A stretch of DNA of 64,000 nucleotides from Paenibacillus sp. 1011MAR3C5 (lineage in GTDB: Bacteria; Bacillota; Bacilli; Paenibacillales; Paenibacillaceae), in the NCBI RefSeq assembly GCF_003591485.1, contig NZ_QZCF01000002.1:558001-622000 (forward strand). Reading direction: 5' to 3'. The position numbers and the translations under genes were made by a program. Below, in pieces: positions 18,004 to 25,761 of the stretch. The notes below the pieces were generated by a model. The model searched no databases and was not told the origin of the DNA. It worked only from the letters and a program-made list of their open reading frames with translations. Each line of letters begins with the position of its first letter. The first letter of the stretch is position 1.

Positions 18004-18125
18004 TTCATCACACTCCGAAATTGCTTGCTATAGCGATTTGTCAGTCGTTGCCGAGAAGACATTAGCATTAATGTAGCATGAATGAAAGGAGAATTGAAGC
18101 AGGGAGCGCTGCCGGCGCTATAATT

Positions 18126-18602
18126 TTATGAGGCGGGAAGACCTACTTTTTTGATGAACGGTCCGATGTCTTCTTTGAACAAGAAGAGATACGGTTTGCG
18201 GCGCTCATCAAAAACGAGCAGCATCGGAGCTTCGTCCTTGCAATAAAACAGGAAAAGATCGCTTGTGCTGATGTTGATATCGCCGGATGCGACCGTCGTG
18301 GGTTTGGCAAGCGGCACGCGATAGACATAGCTGCAGTTCTGGCCTGCCGTTATTTGCGGCGCGAGCCCCGTAATGGATTCGGTCCAGGAGAGGGCCATCT
18401 TTTGGAACTTCTTATCATTGGGCAGAGTGCTCACGACTCGGCCTGCGGCAACGTCGAACACTTGGACGGGACGCAGCTCGGTTTCAGGGCTGGTTGCGAT
18501 TCCGGTACTTCCATTTGCAGATGCAGCGGGAGCGGCAAAGCCAATCAGGATGATGGCGGCGAACGCCATAAGCAGCAATCGTTGATAACGAACTAGCAAC
18601 AT
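18126..18602 (-). CDS. Secreted protein of unknown function
   Basis: 158-aa protein that I do not recognise. Residues 1-29 form a signal peptide (LLLMAFAAIILIGFAAPAASA), cleaved probably after ASA. The mature part is about 130 residues with one Cys near the middle (GQNCSYVY) and a second in LFLFYCKDE, which could form a disulfide, and ends with hydrophobic strands such as PYLFLFKEDIG. AAAGGAG lies 9 bases before the ATG. It sits 122 bases upstream of mtnE on the same strand and is divergent from mtnU; nothing in it suggests a role in salvage. Confidence 0.7.
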   Translation of the reverse strand: MLLVRYQRLLLMAFAAIILIGFAAPAASANGSTGIATSPETELRPVQVFDVAAGRVVSTLPNDKKFQKMALSWTESITGLAPQITAGQNCSYVYRVPLAKPTTVASGDINISTSDLFLFYCKDEAPMLLVFDERRKPYLFLFKEDIGPFIKKVGLPAS

Positions 18603-18727
18603 ATTAGAAAAACTCCTTTATTGTGTAGTTTCTTGAATAAGGCTTCATCGTTACGATGCCCATCTTGACAGAGAACCATGAGAAGGTATCATTAGTGAAA
18701 AAGAACATGACTGGGAGGCTTCACCTT

Positions 18728-19531
18728 ATGACGAAGAAATTGCGGCTTGCTTTGCTGCAAATGAATATAGAAGCGGGATTTCCTGACCAAAACTTGGCCA
18801 AACTCAAAAGCTTGCTGGAGGAAGCGGTTCAAGCTGAGGTGAAACCGGATGTGGTGATGTTTCCCGAAATGTGGAATACGGGTTATGCCTTGACGGAGAT
18901 TGAGCAATTGGCGGATGCGAACGGGGAAGCGACGAATGCGTTCCTGTCGGCTTTCAGCAAGCAGCATGGCATCTATATCGTAGGCGGCTCCATCGCGGAA
19001 GCGAAGCCGGACGGCGTCTACAATACGATCTATGCTTTTGACAGAGAGGGCAACCGGATCGGTGATTATTCCAAAATCCATTTGTTCCGTTTAATGGAAG
19101 AAGAGAAATATTTGCAGGCCGGGGAGAAGCCGGGACGACTCGTCATTGAGGGCGAGCAAGCAGGCATGATGATCTGCTACGACATCCGATTCCCGGAATT
19201 AGCCCGTACACTGGCGCTGGACGGCGCCAAGCTTCTGTTCGTACCAGCGGAGTGGCCGAATCCCCGACTGCACCACTGGCGCACGCTGCTGACGGCTAGA
19301 GCAATCGAAAACCAAATGTATGTGGTTGCGTGCAATCGAATGGGTACAAGCGGCGAGACAACTTTCTTCGGCCATTCGCTTGTCATCGATCCATGGGGCG
19401 AAATCGTGGCGGAAGCGGGCGAGGAAGAGGGCATCCTATGGGCGGATATCGACCTGGATTTGGTGAGTGAGGTGCGCAGCCGCATTCCGGTCTTCGAAGA
19501 CCGCCGGCCTCAGTTGTACTTTAAAGGTTAG
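18728..19531 (+). CDS. mtnU: Carbon-nitrogen hydrolase (omega-amidase of methionine salvage)
   Basis: 267-aa nitrilase-superfamily enzyme. The catalytic triad is visible: Glu in MFPEMWNTGYA, Lys in DYSKIHLF, and Cys in MMICYDIRFPE. B. subtilis MtnU (YkrU) belongs here; omega-amidases hydrolyse the ketoglutaramate produced when glutamine is the amino donor for MtnE, pulling the reaction forward. Location beside mtnE supports this role. ATG 18728 has GGGAGG 9 bases upstream; an in-frame ATG at 18656 would add an unconserved tail and is rejected. The repeat array begins 17 bases after the stop. Confidence 0.8.
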   Translation: MTKKLRLALLQMNIEAGFPDQNLAKLKSLLEEAVQAEVKPDVVMFPEMWNTGYALTEIEQLADANGEATNAFLSAFSKQHGIYIVGGSIAEAKPDGVYNTIYAFDREGNRIGDYSKIHLFRLMEEEKYLQAGEKPGRLVIEGEQAGMMICYDIRFPELARTLALDGAKLLFVPAEWPNPRLHHWRTLLTARAIENQMYVVACNRMGTSGETTFFGHSLVIDPWGEIVAEAGEEEGILWADIDLDLVSEVRSRIPVFEDRRPQLYFKG

Positions 19532-19548
19532 ATTGATGGGAAGGGGAG

Positions 19549-19931
19549 CCTGCAAGCCGAGAAATTCGGCTTAGAAGCGTCGCAGCCGAGCGAATCGGTC
19601 CTGCAAGCCGAGAAATTCGGCTTAGAAGCGTCGCTGCTACGCGTATCGGTCCTGCAAGCCGAGAAACTCGGCTTAGAAGCGCCGCAGCCGAGCGTATCGG
19701 CCTGCAAGCCGAGAAATTCGGCTTAGAAGCGCCGCAGCTGCGCGTATCGGCCTGCAAGCCGAGAAACTCGGCTTAGAAGAGTCGCAGCCGAGCGTATCGG
19801 GCCTGCAAGCCGAGAAACTCGGCTTAGAAGCGTCGCAGCTGCGCGTATCGGCCTGCAAGCCGAGAAACTCGGCTTAGAAGCGTCGCAGCCGAGCGTATCG
19901 GCCCTGCAAGCCGAGAAATTCGGCTTACAGG
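19549..19931. repeat. Tandem array of 50-51 bp hairpin-forming repeats (7 full copies and one partial)
   Basis: Each unit begins CCTGCAAGCCGAGAAA, followed by TTCGGCTTAGAAG or CTCGGCTTAGAAG, and ends CGTATCGG or CGAATCGG. AAGCCGAG and CTCGGCTT (or TTCGGCTT) form an 8-bp stem with an AAA loop in every copy; the only changes at the closing pair are C to T, which keep pairing. Copies 1, 3, 5 and 7 carry CAGCCGAGCG while copies 2, 4 and 6 carry CTGCTACGCG or CAGCTGCGCG, so the array behaves as a two-unit (about 101 bp) higher-order repeat. Units of 50 or 51 bp break any reading frame, so it is not coding. Confidence 0.92.
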
Positions 19932-19958
19932 CCTACTTTCATATGTAGATGTGCAATT

Positions 19959-20013
19959 TAAAAAATCGCACTCCATTCAAGCTGATCGACAGCTCGAAGG
20001 AATGCGATTTTTT
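19959..20013. terminator. Terminator downstream of mtnU and the repeat array
   Basis: Arms AAAAAATCGCACTCC and GGAATGCGATTTTTT pair with one mismatch; the A run and T run allow termination in both directions. Confidence 0.7.
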
Positions 20014-20029
20014 GACGTGCAAATTACGG

Positions 20030-20396
20030 TTTCGGTTATGGTTAAAGGGTTAACAGTTTTGATCCTTAAACTGTGTCTTGATCAAGGGACTGAGTTAGTT
20101 TAAGAACATGTCCGAGTCAAGCTCATGCGTGCATCAAGTTAAGTAAAAGTTTCAATCTCATCAAGATTATGCGTTCACTAATAATATGGGCACTTACATG
20201 TGCATATATGCTGTCTATTTTACTTCGACGATTCAGCTTATACATACACCTGCTAACCGATCAAGCTCATACATACACCAACCAATCCTATGCGAGAATG
20301 CACCGCTGACCGCTCAAACGAACTAACCTGAGCCATACATCGCCACACCTTAAAAAACGTCATACCCTGCTACCGCGTCTACTACAGCATCCCCTG
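20030..20396. other. Intergenic region without a recognisable gene
   Basis: About 370 bases, pyrimidine-rich on the plus strand and more AT-rich than the flanks. The only structure seen is a near-exact 16-base direct repeat AGCTYATACATACACC at 20235-20250 and 20264-20279. No ORF with a ribosome site was found. It lies at the 3' ends of mtnU and the LysR gene, which converge here. Confidence 0.6.
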
Positions 20397-21290
20397 CTAT
20401 CCCCGATACACTCTAATCGTTTCATTGAGGGTGGTGATAAAAGCTTGAGCGGCTTTGGACAGGTAGCGTCCTTTGCGGCTGGCGACGACAAGCGTTCGGG
20501 TGGGGCGGGATTTCAGCTTCAAGTATACCGGAGCAAAGTCGCCGCCAGTTCTGGTTAGCATGCGCGGTACGAAGGCAATGCCCATGCCGCCGGCTACCAG
20601 CGATTGCACCGTCTCGATATTGCTGCTTTCGAATACGATTTGCGGCGTGAAGCCGACGGCTTCGCATAGCTCAACTGTAATTTGGCGGAAGCCTTGGCCG
20701 CGTTTTAGCCCGATGAACGGCTCCGCGCTCAGCTCGCTGATTTCGATGGGCTCTTGACGGGAGACAAGCTTATGCTGAGGTGGAACGGCAAGCCATATTT
20801 CTTCCTCCAAATAAGGCTCGTAGGTGAGGGAGCTATCGATAAGCGGCAGGGAGAGCAAGCTCAGGTCGGTACCGCCGCTTGCGGTTAATTGCTCCAGCTT
20901 GGCCGTTGTTTCTTCCACGAGCACAACCTCGATCTGAGGATATTGCGCGCCGAAGGCAGGAAGCACAAGCGGTAGAACGTGGGAACCCGTAATCGGGAGC
21001 GTGCCGACTACAAGACGCCCTCTGCGCATTTGCGCCATATCGTCCATCTCCTGCTTCAACTGCTCTACGGTATCCAATATCGTCTGCGACTTCTCGACGA
21101 ATACCTTGCCTGCCTGAGTGAGCTCAACCGAGTTAGTGGTACGACGGAACAGCAGTACACCCAGCTCCTGCTCCAGCTTGGACAACTGCTGGCTAAGCGA
21201 GGGCTGCGCAATATGCAGCTTGTCCGCGGCCCGGGAGAAGTTTTTTTCATTGGCGATTTGGATGACATAATTTAATTGACGCAGTTCCAT
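20397..21290 (-). CDS. LysR-family transcriptional regulator
   Basis: 297-aa regulator with the LysR winged helix at residues 1-60 (MELRQLNYVIQIANEKNFSR, then AQPSLSQQLSKLEQELG) and a periplasmic-binding-like effector domain (about 90-290). It is divergent from leuC, with palindromes in the shared 180-bp gap, so it may control leuCD and itself. The inducer is unknown. Many Firmicute LysR genes next to leuC exist, but a proven role cannot be claimed from sequence. GGGAGG lies 9 bases before the ATG. Confidence 0.88.
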   Translation of the reverse strand: MELRQLNYVIQIANEKNFSRAADKLHIAQPSLSQQLSKLEQELGVLLFRRTTNSVELTQAGKVFVEKSQTILDTVEQLKQEMDDMAQMRRGRLVVGTLPITGSHVLPLVLPAFGAQYPQIEVVLVEETTAKLEQLTASGGTDLSLLSLPLIDSSLTYEPYLEEEIWLAVPPQHKLVSRQEPIEISELSAEPFIGLKRGQGFRQITVELCEAVGFTPQIVFESSNIETVQSLVAGGMGIAFVPRMLTRTGGDFAPVYLKLKSRPTRTLVVASRKGRYLSKAAQAFITTLNETIRVYRG

Positions 21291-21330
21291 CCGGATGGAC
21301 CTCCCTATAAATTCGATCTATACAAATGAA

Positions 21331-21358
21331 ATAACGCGAGTTATAGTTAATAACTATA
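21331..21358. promoter_or_regulatory. Nested palindromes between lysR and leuC, candidate LysR operator
   Basis: ATAAC-N4-GTTAT (21331-21344) overlaps a perfect 8-bp inverted repeat TATAGTTA-A-TAACTATA (21342-21358). Both fit the ATA(N)TAT-like dyads bound by LysR-type regulators. Confidence 0.55.
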
Positions 21359-21469
21359 GTCCTTATAGATATTATATCTTAGATCAATGAAGAAAGACAT
21401 GGTATGATGGCAGTAATTAATAAAGCAGATTATTGCGGCAAGCAATAATGAAATCATGGGGTGAGCATA

Positions 21470-22885
21470 ATGGCGAAAAAGACAATGTTTGAGAAGATTT
21501 GGGACAATCACGTCATTCATCAAGAAGAAGGCAAACCAAGCGTTATTTACATCGATTTGCAGCTTGTTCACGAAGTAACGTCTCCACAAGCGTTCGAGGG
21601 CTTGCGCCTGTCGGGCCGCAAGGTTCGCCGTCCGGACCTGACTTTTGCAACAATGGACCACAATGTACCGACGAAGGATCGCTTCAATATCACGGATCCG
21701 ATCTCCAAGCAGCAAGTAGACACGCTGACTCAGAACTGTAAGGATTTCGGCGTTAAGCTGTTCGACCTGGACAGCGTTGACCAAGGCGTTGTTCACGTTA
21801 TGGGACCTGAGCTTGGCCTGACTCATCCGGGCAAAACAATCGTTTGCGGCGACAGCCACACATCTACCCACGGTGCGTTCGGCGCGCTGGCATTCGGTAT
21901 CGGCACTTCTGAAGTTGAGCACGTACTGGCTACGCAATGTCTGCAGCAGTCCAAAGCCAAAACGATGGAAGTTCGCTTCATCGGCAACCGCAAGCCAGGC
22001 GTAACGGCAAAGGACATGATCCTGGGCGTTATCGCGAAATACGGCACAGACTTCGCAACTGGCTATGTGATTGAGTATACAGGCGAGTCGATTCGTTCCC
22101 TGACCATGGAAGAGCGAATGACGGTCTGCAACATGTCCATCGAAGGCGGAGCGCGCGCCGGTCTGATTGCACCGGACGAGACAACCTTCAACTATCTGCG
22201 CGGACGTGAGTACGCGCCTGCAAACTTCGACGAAGCGGTAGCGGCATGGTCGCAGCTTACAACGGACGAAGGCGCAGCTTACGATACAGTTGTAGAGTTT
22301 GACGTAGATTCGCTGATTCCGCAAGTCACTTGGGGAACTAGCCCGGGCATGGGTACAGATATCACATCCAGTGTGCCTAATCCGGCTGATCTTCCGACTG
22401 AGAACGAGCGCAAAGCAGCTGAGAAAGCATTGGAATACATGGACCTGAAACCAGGTACGCCAATGTCGGAAATCGAGATCGATTATGTATTTATCGGTTC
22501 CTGCACAAACGGCCGTATCGAGGACCTTCGCGCTGCTGCCGAGATCGCAAGAGGCTACAAAGTCAGCGAGCGCGTAACGGCTATCGTGGTTCCGGGCTCC
22601 GGCCGCGTTAAGATTCAAGCAGAGAAGGAAGGACTGGATAAAATCTTCGTCGAAGCGGGATTTGAATGGCGTGATGCAGGCTGCTCCATGTGCCTTGCAA
22701 TGAACCCGGACGTACTGAAGCCAGGCCAGCGCTGCGCATCGACCTCCAACCGTAACTTCGAGGGCCGTCAAGGCCGCGGCGGAAGAACGCATCTTGTATC
22801 GCCTGCAATGGCAGTAGCCGCAGCGGTCAACGGTCGTTTCACTGACGTTCGCGATTGGGAAATCAAGACGGAAGTGCTGAACTAA
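21470..22885 (+). CDS. leuC: 3-isopropylmalate dehydratase large subunit
   Basis: 471-aa aconitase-family subunit carrying the 4Fe-4S cluster; with LeuD it isomerises 2- to 3-isopropylmalate in leucine synthesis. Cluster cysteines are in GSCTNGR and [10 protein letters not shown], and the active-site stretch [20 protein letters not shown] is present. ATG 21470 has GGGGTGA 6-7 bases upstream; the in-frame GTG at 21461 lies inside that ribosome site and is rejected. leuD follows after 31 bases. leuA and leuB are not in the window. Control is probably by the divergent LysR protein; no leucine T-box fits in the short upstream gap. Confidence 0.96.
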   Translation: MAKKTMFEKIWDNHVIHQEEGKPSVIYIDLQLVHEVTSPQAFEGLRLSGRKVRRPDLTFATMDHNVPTKDRFNITDPISKQQVDTLTQNCKDFGVKLFDLDSVDQGVVHVMGPELGLTHPGKTIVCGDSHTSTHGAFGALAFGIGTSEVEHVLATQCLQQSKAKTMEVRFIGNRKPGVTAKDMILGVIAKYGTDFATGYVIEYTGESIRSLTMEERMTVCNMSIEGGARAGLIAPDETTFNYLRGREYAPANFDEAVAAWSQLTTDEGAAYDTVVEFDVDSLIPQVTWGTSPGMGTDITSSVPNPADLPTENERKAAEKALEYMDLKPGTPMSEIEIDYVFIGSCTNGRIEDLRAAAEIARGYKVSERVTAIVVPGSGRVKIQAEKEGLDKIFVEAGFEWRDAGCSMCLAMNPDVLKPGQRCASTSNRNFEGRQGRGGRTHLVSPAMAVAAAVNGRFTDVRDWEIKTEVLN

Positions 22886-22916
22886 GCGCATATCGCAGGA
22901 GAGGGGATTATCATCC

Positions 22917-23516
22917 ATGGAACCATTTAAACAATTAACAGGAATCGTTGCCCCGGTTGACCGGGTCAATGTAGATACAGACGCAATCATCCCAAAACAA
23001 TTTCTGAAACGCATCGAGCGCAGCGGCTTTGGCCAATTTCTGTTCTTCGAGTGGCGCTTCCACGAAAGCGGCGAAGTAAACGCCGATTTCGAACCGAACA
23101 AGCCGCGTTACCAAGGCGCTTCCGTTCTGATCTCCAGAGCGAACTTCGGCTGTGGCTCGTCCCGCGAGCATGCACCGTGGGCGATCCTGGACTATGGCTT
23201 CAAGGTTATTATCGCACCTTCATACGCAGATATCTTCTATAATAACTGCTTTAAAAACAGCATTCTGCCGATCAAGCTTAGCGAAGAGCAAGTAGAGGAT
23301 CTGTTCCAGCGCACGGCGAAGCACGAAGGCTACAAGCTGAACGTTGATCTGGAGAAGAAGAAGCTGACTGACGAATACGGTCTCGACCTCTCTTTCGAAC
23401 TTGACGAGCACCGTCGTCAGTTCCTTCTGCAAGGTCTGGACGATATCGGCCTGACGCTTCAGCACGAAGACAAAATCTCAGCATACGAGCAAAAGCACGT
23501 TGCTCGCTTAGGCTAA
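22917..23516 (+). CDS. leuD: 3-isopropylmalate dehydratase small subunit
   Basis: 199-aa swivel subunit partner of LeuC. Recognised by [17 protein letters not shown] near the N terminus and [19 protein letters not shown], the LeuD signature. Normal length. GGAGAGGGG lies upstream. It is the last gene of the unit, followed by an intrinsic terminator. Confidence 0.96.
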   Translation: MEPFKQLTGIVAPVDRVNVDTDAIIPKQFLKRIERSGFGQFLFFEWRFHESGEVNADFEPNKPRYQGASVLISRANFGCGSSREHAPWAILDYGFKVIIAPSYADIFYNNCFKNSILPIKLSEEQVEDLFQRTAKHEGYKLNVDLEKKKLTDEYGLDLSFELDEHRRQFLLQGLDDIGLTLQHEDKISAYEQKHVARLG

Positions 23517-23527
23517 TACACACCGGC

Positions 23528-23570
23528 AAAGAGGACATACCGACTGATGAGGGAGGTTGTCCTCTTTTTT
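23528..23570 (+). terminator. leuCD terminator
   Basis: Arms AAAGAGGACA and TGTCCTCTTT, perfect 10 bp, followed by further T residues. Confidence 0.85.
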
Positions 23571-23671
23571 CCTCTATACGCAACTTTTTCTGACACTGTG
23601 CGTCTATACAATTGTCCTTGTATGTCGAATGATCACATTCGATGAAGGAAATTCAGTCATCGAGGTGGGAA

Positions 23672-25093
23672 ATGAAAAAGTCTGTATCCATTATGTTGTT
23701 GATGTCGTTGTTGTTCACGATGTTCGCGTCCGTCGGACATGCTGCCAGTGTGCCTCCGAAGTTGTTCCTGGAGGGCACGCAGTTATTGTCGGATGTGGAT
23801 CCGAAGATCGAGAACGGTTCGACGCTCGTTCCGCTGGCCATTTTGTCCGAGGGTTTGGGCTATGAAGTGGAATGGGAGCCCGTCATGAAGAAAGTGACCG
23901 TCAAGAACGACAGCACTGTCATCGAGCTGATTATCGGCGAAGCAATGGTGAAGGTAAACGACGTCATAATGGACATAGCCGCCAAGCCGCAGCTGATGAA
24001 TCAAAGGACGATGGTGCCGGTTAGAGCAGTTGGCGAGCTGCTTGGACTGGAGTTTGAATGGAAAGCCGCCGAGCGGGAAGTCCATATGTTCCGCATTCAG
24101 CCGGAAACGCCTGCTGAGCCTGATCCGGTAGAGCCAGAGCAGCCATTGCCGACAGGGTACATAACAGGAGTTTCGATGGACGAGCAGTCCATCATTACGA
24201 TCATCCACACCGATGTTCAGAAGCCGGTCAAACCTCTTGTGCTGGAGAACCCTAAGCGTCTTGCTTTTGATTTCAAAAACACGACGTTTGAGCCTTACTT
24301 CAATGGGGAGACAAGAGTGGAAGTGGCCGACAACCCGCTGCTCACGGGTTACAAGTACGCCCAGTTCCAATTGAACCCGCTTACAGCGAGACTGGTCATC
24401 AATATTGGCGAGGATACGGGATACGTGCTGTCGGAATCGGAGAACGCCATTCATATCGCGTTGATGCCAACCGCAGAAATTCCTACCGAACCAGAACCGC
24501 CGGTTGAGCCAGAACCACCGGTGACAACGCCGCCAGATGACAGCAATGGAGCTCCATTCACTGTGGTGCTTGATGCTGGCCACGGCGCCAAGGACCCGGG
24601 CGCATACAGCAAGTCGATGACTCGCTGGGAGAAGGAATTCAACCTGAGCGCTGTGCTGAAGCTGAAGGCCGAGCTGGAGAAGGACAAGCGCATCAACGTG
24701 CTGATGACTCGTTCAGACGATACGTTTATTGAGCTGGCTGACCGTATCAAGTTTGCGCAGGATCATAAGGCCGATTTGTTTATTTCGATTCATGCCAACA
24801 GCTATGACAAGACAAGCGTAAACGGCTCCGAGACCTACTATTACCGGGACAACAGCAAGGCGCTGGCGGATTTTCTGCATCCATACGTGCTTGCCGGAAC
24901 CGGCTTGAATGACCGCGGCGTGAAGAAAGCGGCATTCAAGGTTATCAAGGAGACGACTATGCCAGCCGTACTGATCGAAGCCGGATACCTATCCAATGAT
25001 GGCGATGCGAAAGCTCTATTTACCGAATCCACTCAGGACAAGTTCGGAGCGGAAGTCGCCAAGGGAATTAAAGCATATTTGAAATTGAAATAG
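23672..25093 (+). CDS. Secreted N-acetylmuramoyl-L-alanine amidase with copper-amine-oxidase-N and AMIN domains
   Basis: 473-aa cell wall hydrolase that cuts the amide bond between muramic acid and the peptide stem. Signal peptide at 1-22 (KSVSIMLLMSLLFTMFASVG, ending GHAAS). Then a copper amine oxidase N-terminal-like domain (about 30-135; MVPVRAVGELLGLEFEW is typical), an AMIN domain (about 160-255), a Pro/Glu-rich linker, and Amidase_3 (about 290-470). Zinc ligands are in VVLDAGHGAKDPGA and SIHANSY, and the catalytic Glu in LIEAGYLSN. ATG 23672 with GAGGTGGG upstream gives a clean signal peptide; an earlier in-frame ATG at 23642 does not. The GerMN lipoprotein gene follows 19 bases later. 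Confidence 0.9.
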   Translation: MKKSVSIMLLMSLLFTMFASVGHAASVPPKLFLEGTQLLSDVDPKIENGSTLVPLAILSEGLGYEVEWEPVMKKVTVKNDSTVIELIIGEAMVKVNDVIMDIAAKPQLMNQRTMVPVRAVGELLGLEFEWKAAEREVHMFRIQPETPAEPDPVEPEQPLPTGYITGVSMDEQSIITIIHTDVQKPVKPLVLENPKRLAFDFKNTTFEPYFNGETRVEVADNPLLTGYKYAQFQLNPLTARLVINIGEDTGYVLSESENAIHIALMPTAEIPTEPEPPVEPEPPVTTPPDDSNGAPFTVVLDAGHGAKDPGAYSKSMTRWEKEFNLSAVLKLKAELEKDKRINVLMTRSDDTFIELADRIKFAQDHKADLFISIHANSYDKTSVNGSETYYYRDNSKALADFLHPYVLAGTGLNDRGVKKAAFKVIKETTMPAVLIEAGYLSNDGDAKALFTESTQDKFGAEVAKGIKAYLKLK

Positions 25094-25112
25094 AGAGCGG
25101 AGGTTCTGGCTG

Positions 25113-25712
25113 ATGCATAAAACCGGACAAGCCTTTCGAGTGTTGATCGCTTCATTTGTTGTATTAGCCGCGCTTTCGGGCTGCGGTGCTCAAGAGAAGA
25201 CTAACGTGGACACGCAAGGCGGCGTCGGGGCATCCCCTACAGCTAATGAATCGAGCGGCAAGCAGGATAACGAACCGGAGGAAAGCGCGAATGAGCCGAC
25301 TCCGGTTCCTTCCAGCGCAGCCGCGGATCAAATGGAAATTACGATCTACGCAACAGACGCCGAACTGGAAAAAACGCTGGAGAGGAAAGTCGCGATTCCG
25401 AATGCAGGAGAAGCGGATATTGTGAAATCTGCATTAGCTGAACTGCAAAAGGATGCCGGCGACGGCAGCGTCTCTCTATGGAAGGACGTACATATATTGG
25501 CCGCTAATCTGAATGAAGGCATCGTAACGGTGGACATTCATATTCCGGACGAAGCCCGACTGGGCGCGCCCGGCGAGCTTCAGATGGTCGAGACGCTCAA
25601 GAGCACGCTGTTCCAATTCTCATTCGTGGAAGGCATCGACATCCTTGTCGTAGGGGAAGCGGTTGAGAGCATGATGGGCCACGTCGATCTGGAGCATCCC
25701 ATTCTTCGATAA
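25113..25712 (+). CDS. GerMN-domain lipoprotein
   Basis: 199-aa lipoprotein: signal peptide with lipobox LSGC (Cys about 24), an acidic Ser/Pro/Glu-rich spacer to about 68, then a GerMN domain (about 70-195; PNAGEADIVKSALAELQKD and a LKSTLFQFSFVEGIDIL strand/helix pair). GerM of B. subtilis, which has two such domains, affects spore cortex and germination; single-domain lipoproteins of this type are common in Paenibacillaceae and often sit beside amidases, as here. Substrate and partner are unknown. GGAGG precedes the ATG. Confidence 0.75.
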   Translation: MHKTGQAFRVLIASFVVLAALSGCGAQEKTNVDTQGGVGASPTANESSGKQDNEPEESANEPTPVPSSAAADQMEITIYATDAELEKTLERKVAIPNAGEADIVKSALAELQKDAGDGSVSLWKDVHILAANLNEGIVTVDIHIPDEARLGAPGELQMVETLKSTLFQFSFVEGIDILVVGEAVESMMGHVDLEHPILR

Positions 25713-25761
25713 GGGCCATATCACTTACATTATATTGATAACGACAAAGGAGACGACCTGA

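Noticed and set aside
18004..18727. SAM riboswitch in front of mtnE or mtnU
   Set aside because: Looked for because Bacillus mtn genes have one; no S-box core or terminator pair was recognised in these gaps.
19521..19858. Repetitive protein on the minus strand of the repeat array
   Set aside because: Units of 50 and 51 bp shift the frame, so any peptide is accidental.
19549..19931. CRISPR array
   Set aside because: The repeats are contiguous and fully similar; there are no unique spacers and no cas genes nearby.
21347..23101. 584-codon frame on the minus strand across leuC
   Set aside because: It is antisense to leuCD, has no ribosome site, and its residues follow leuC codon positions (His/Arg/Cys-rich). 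leuC has all its motifs.
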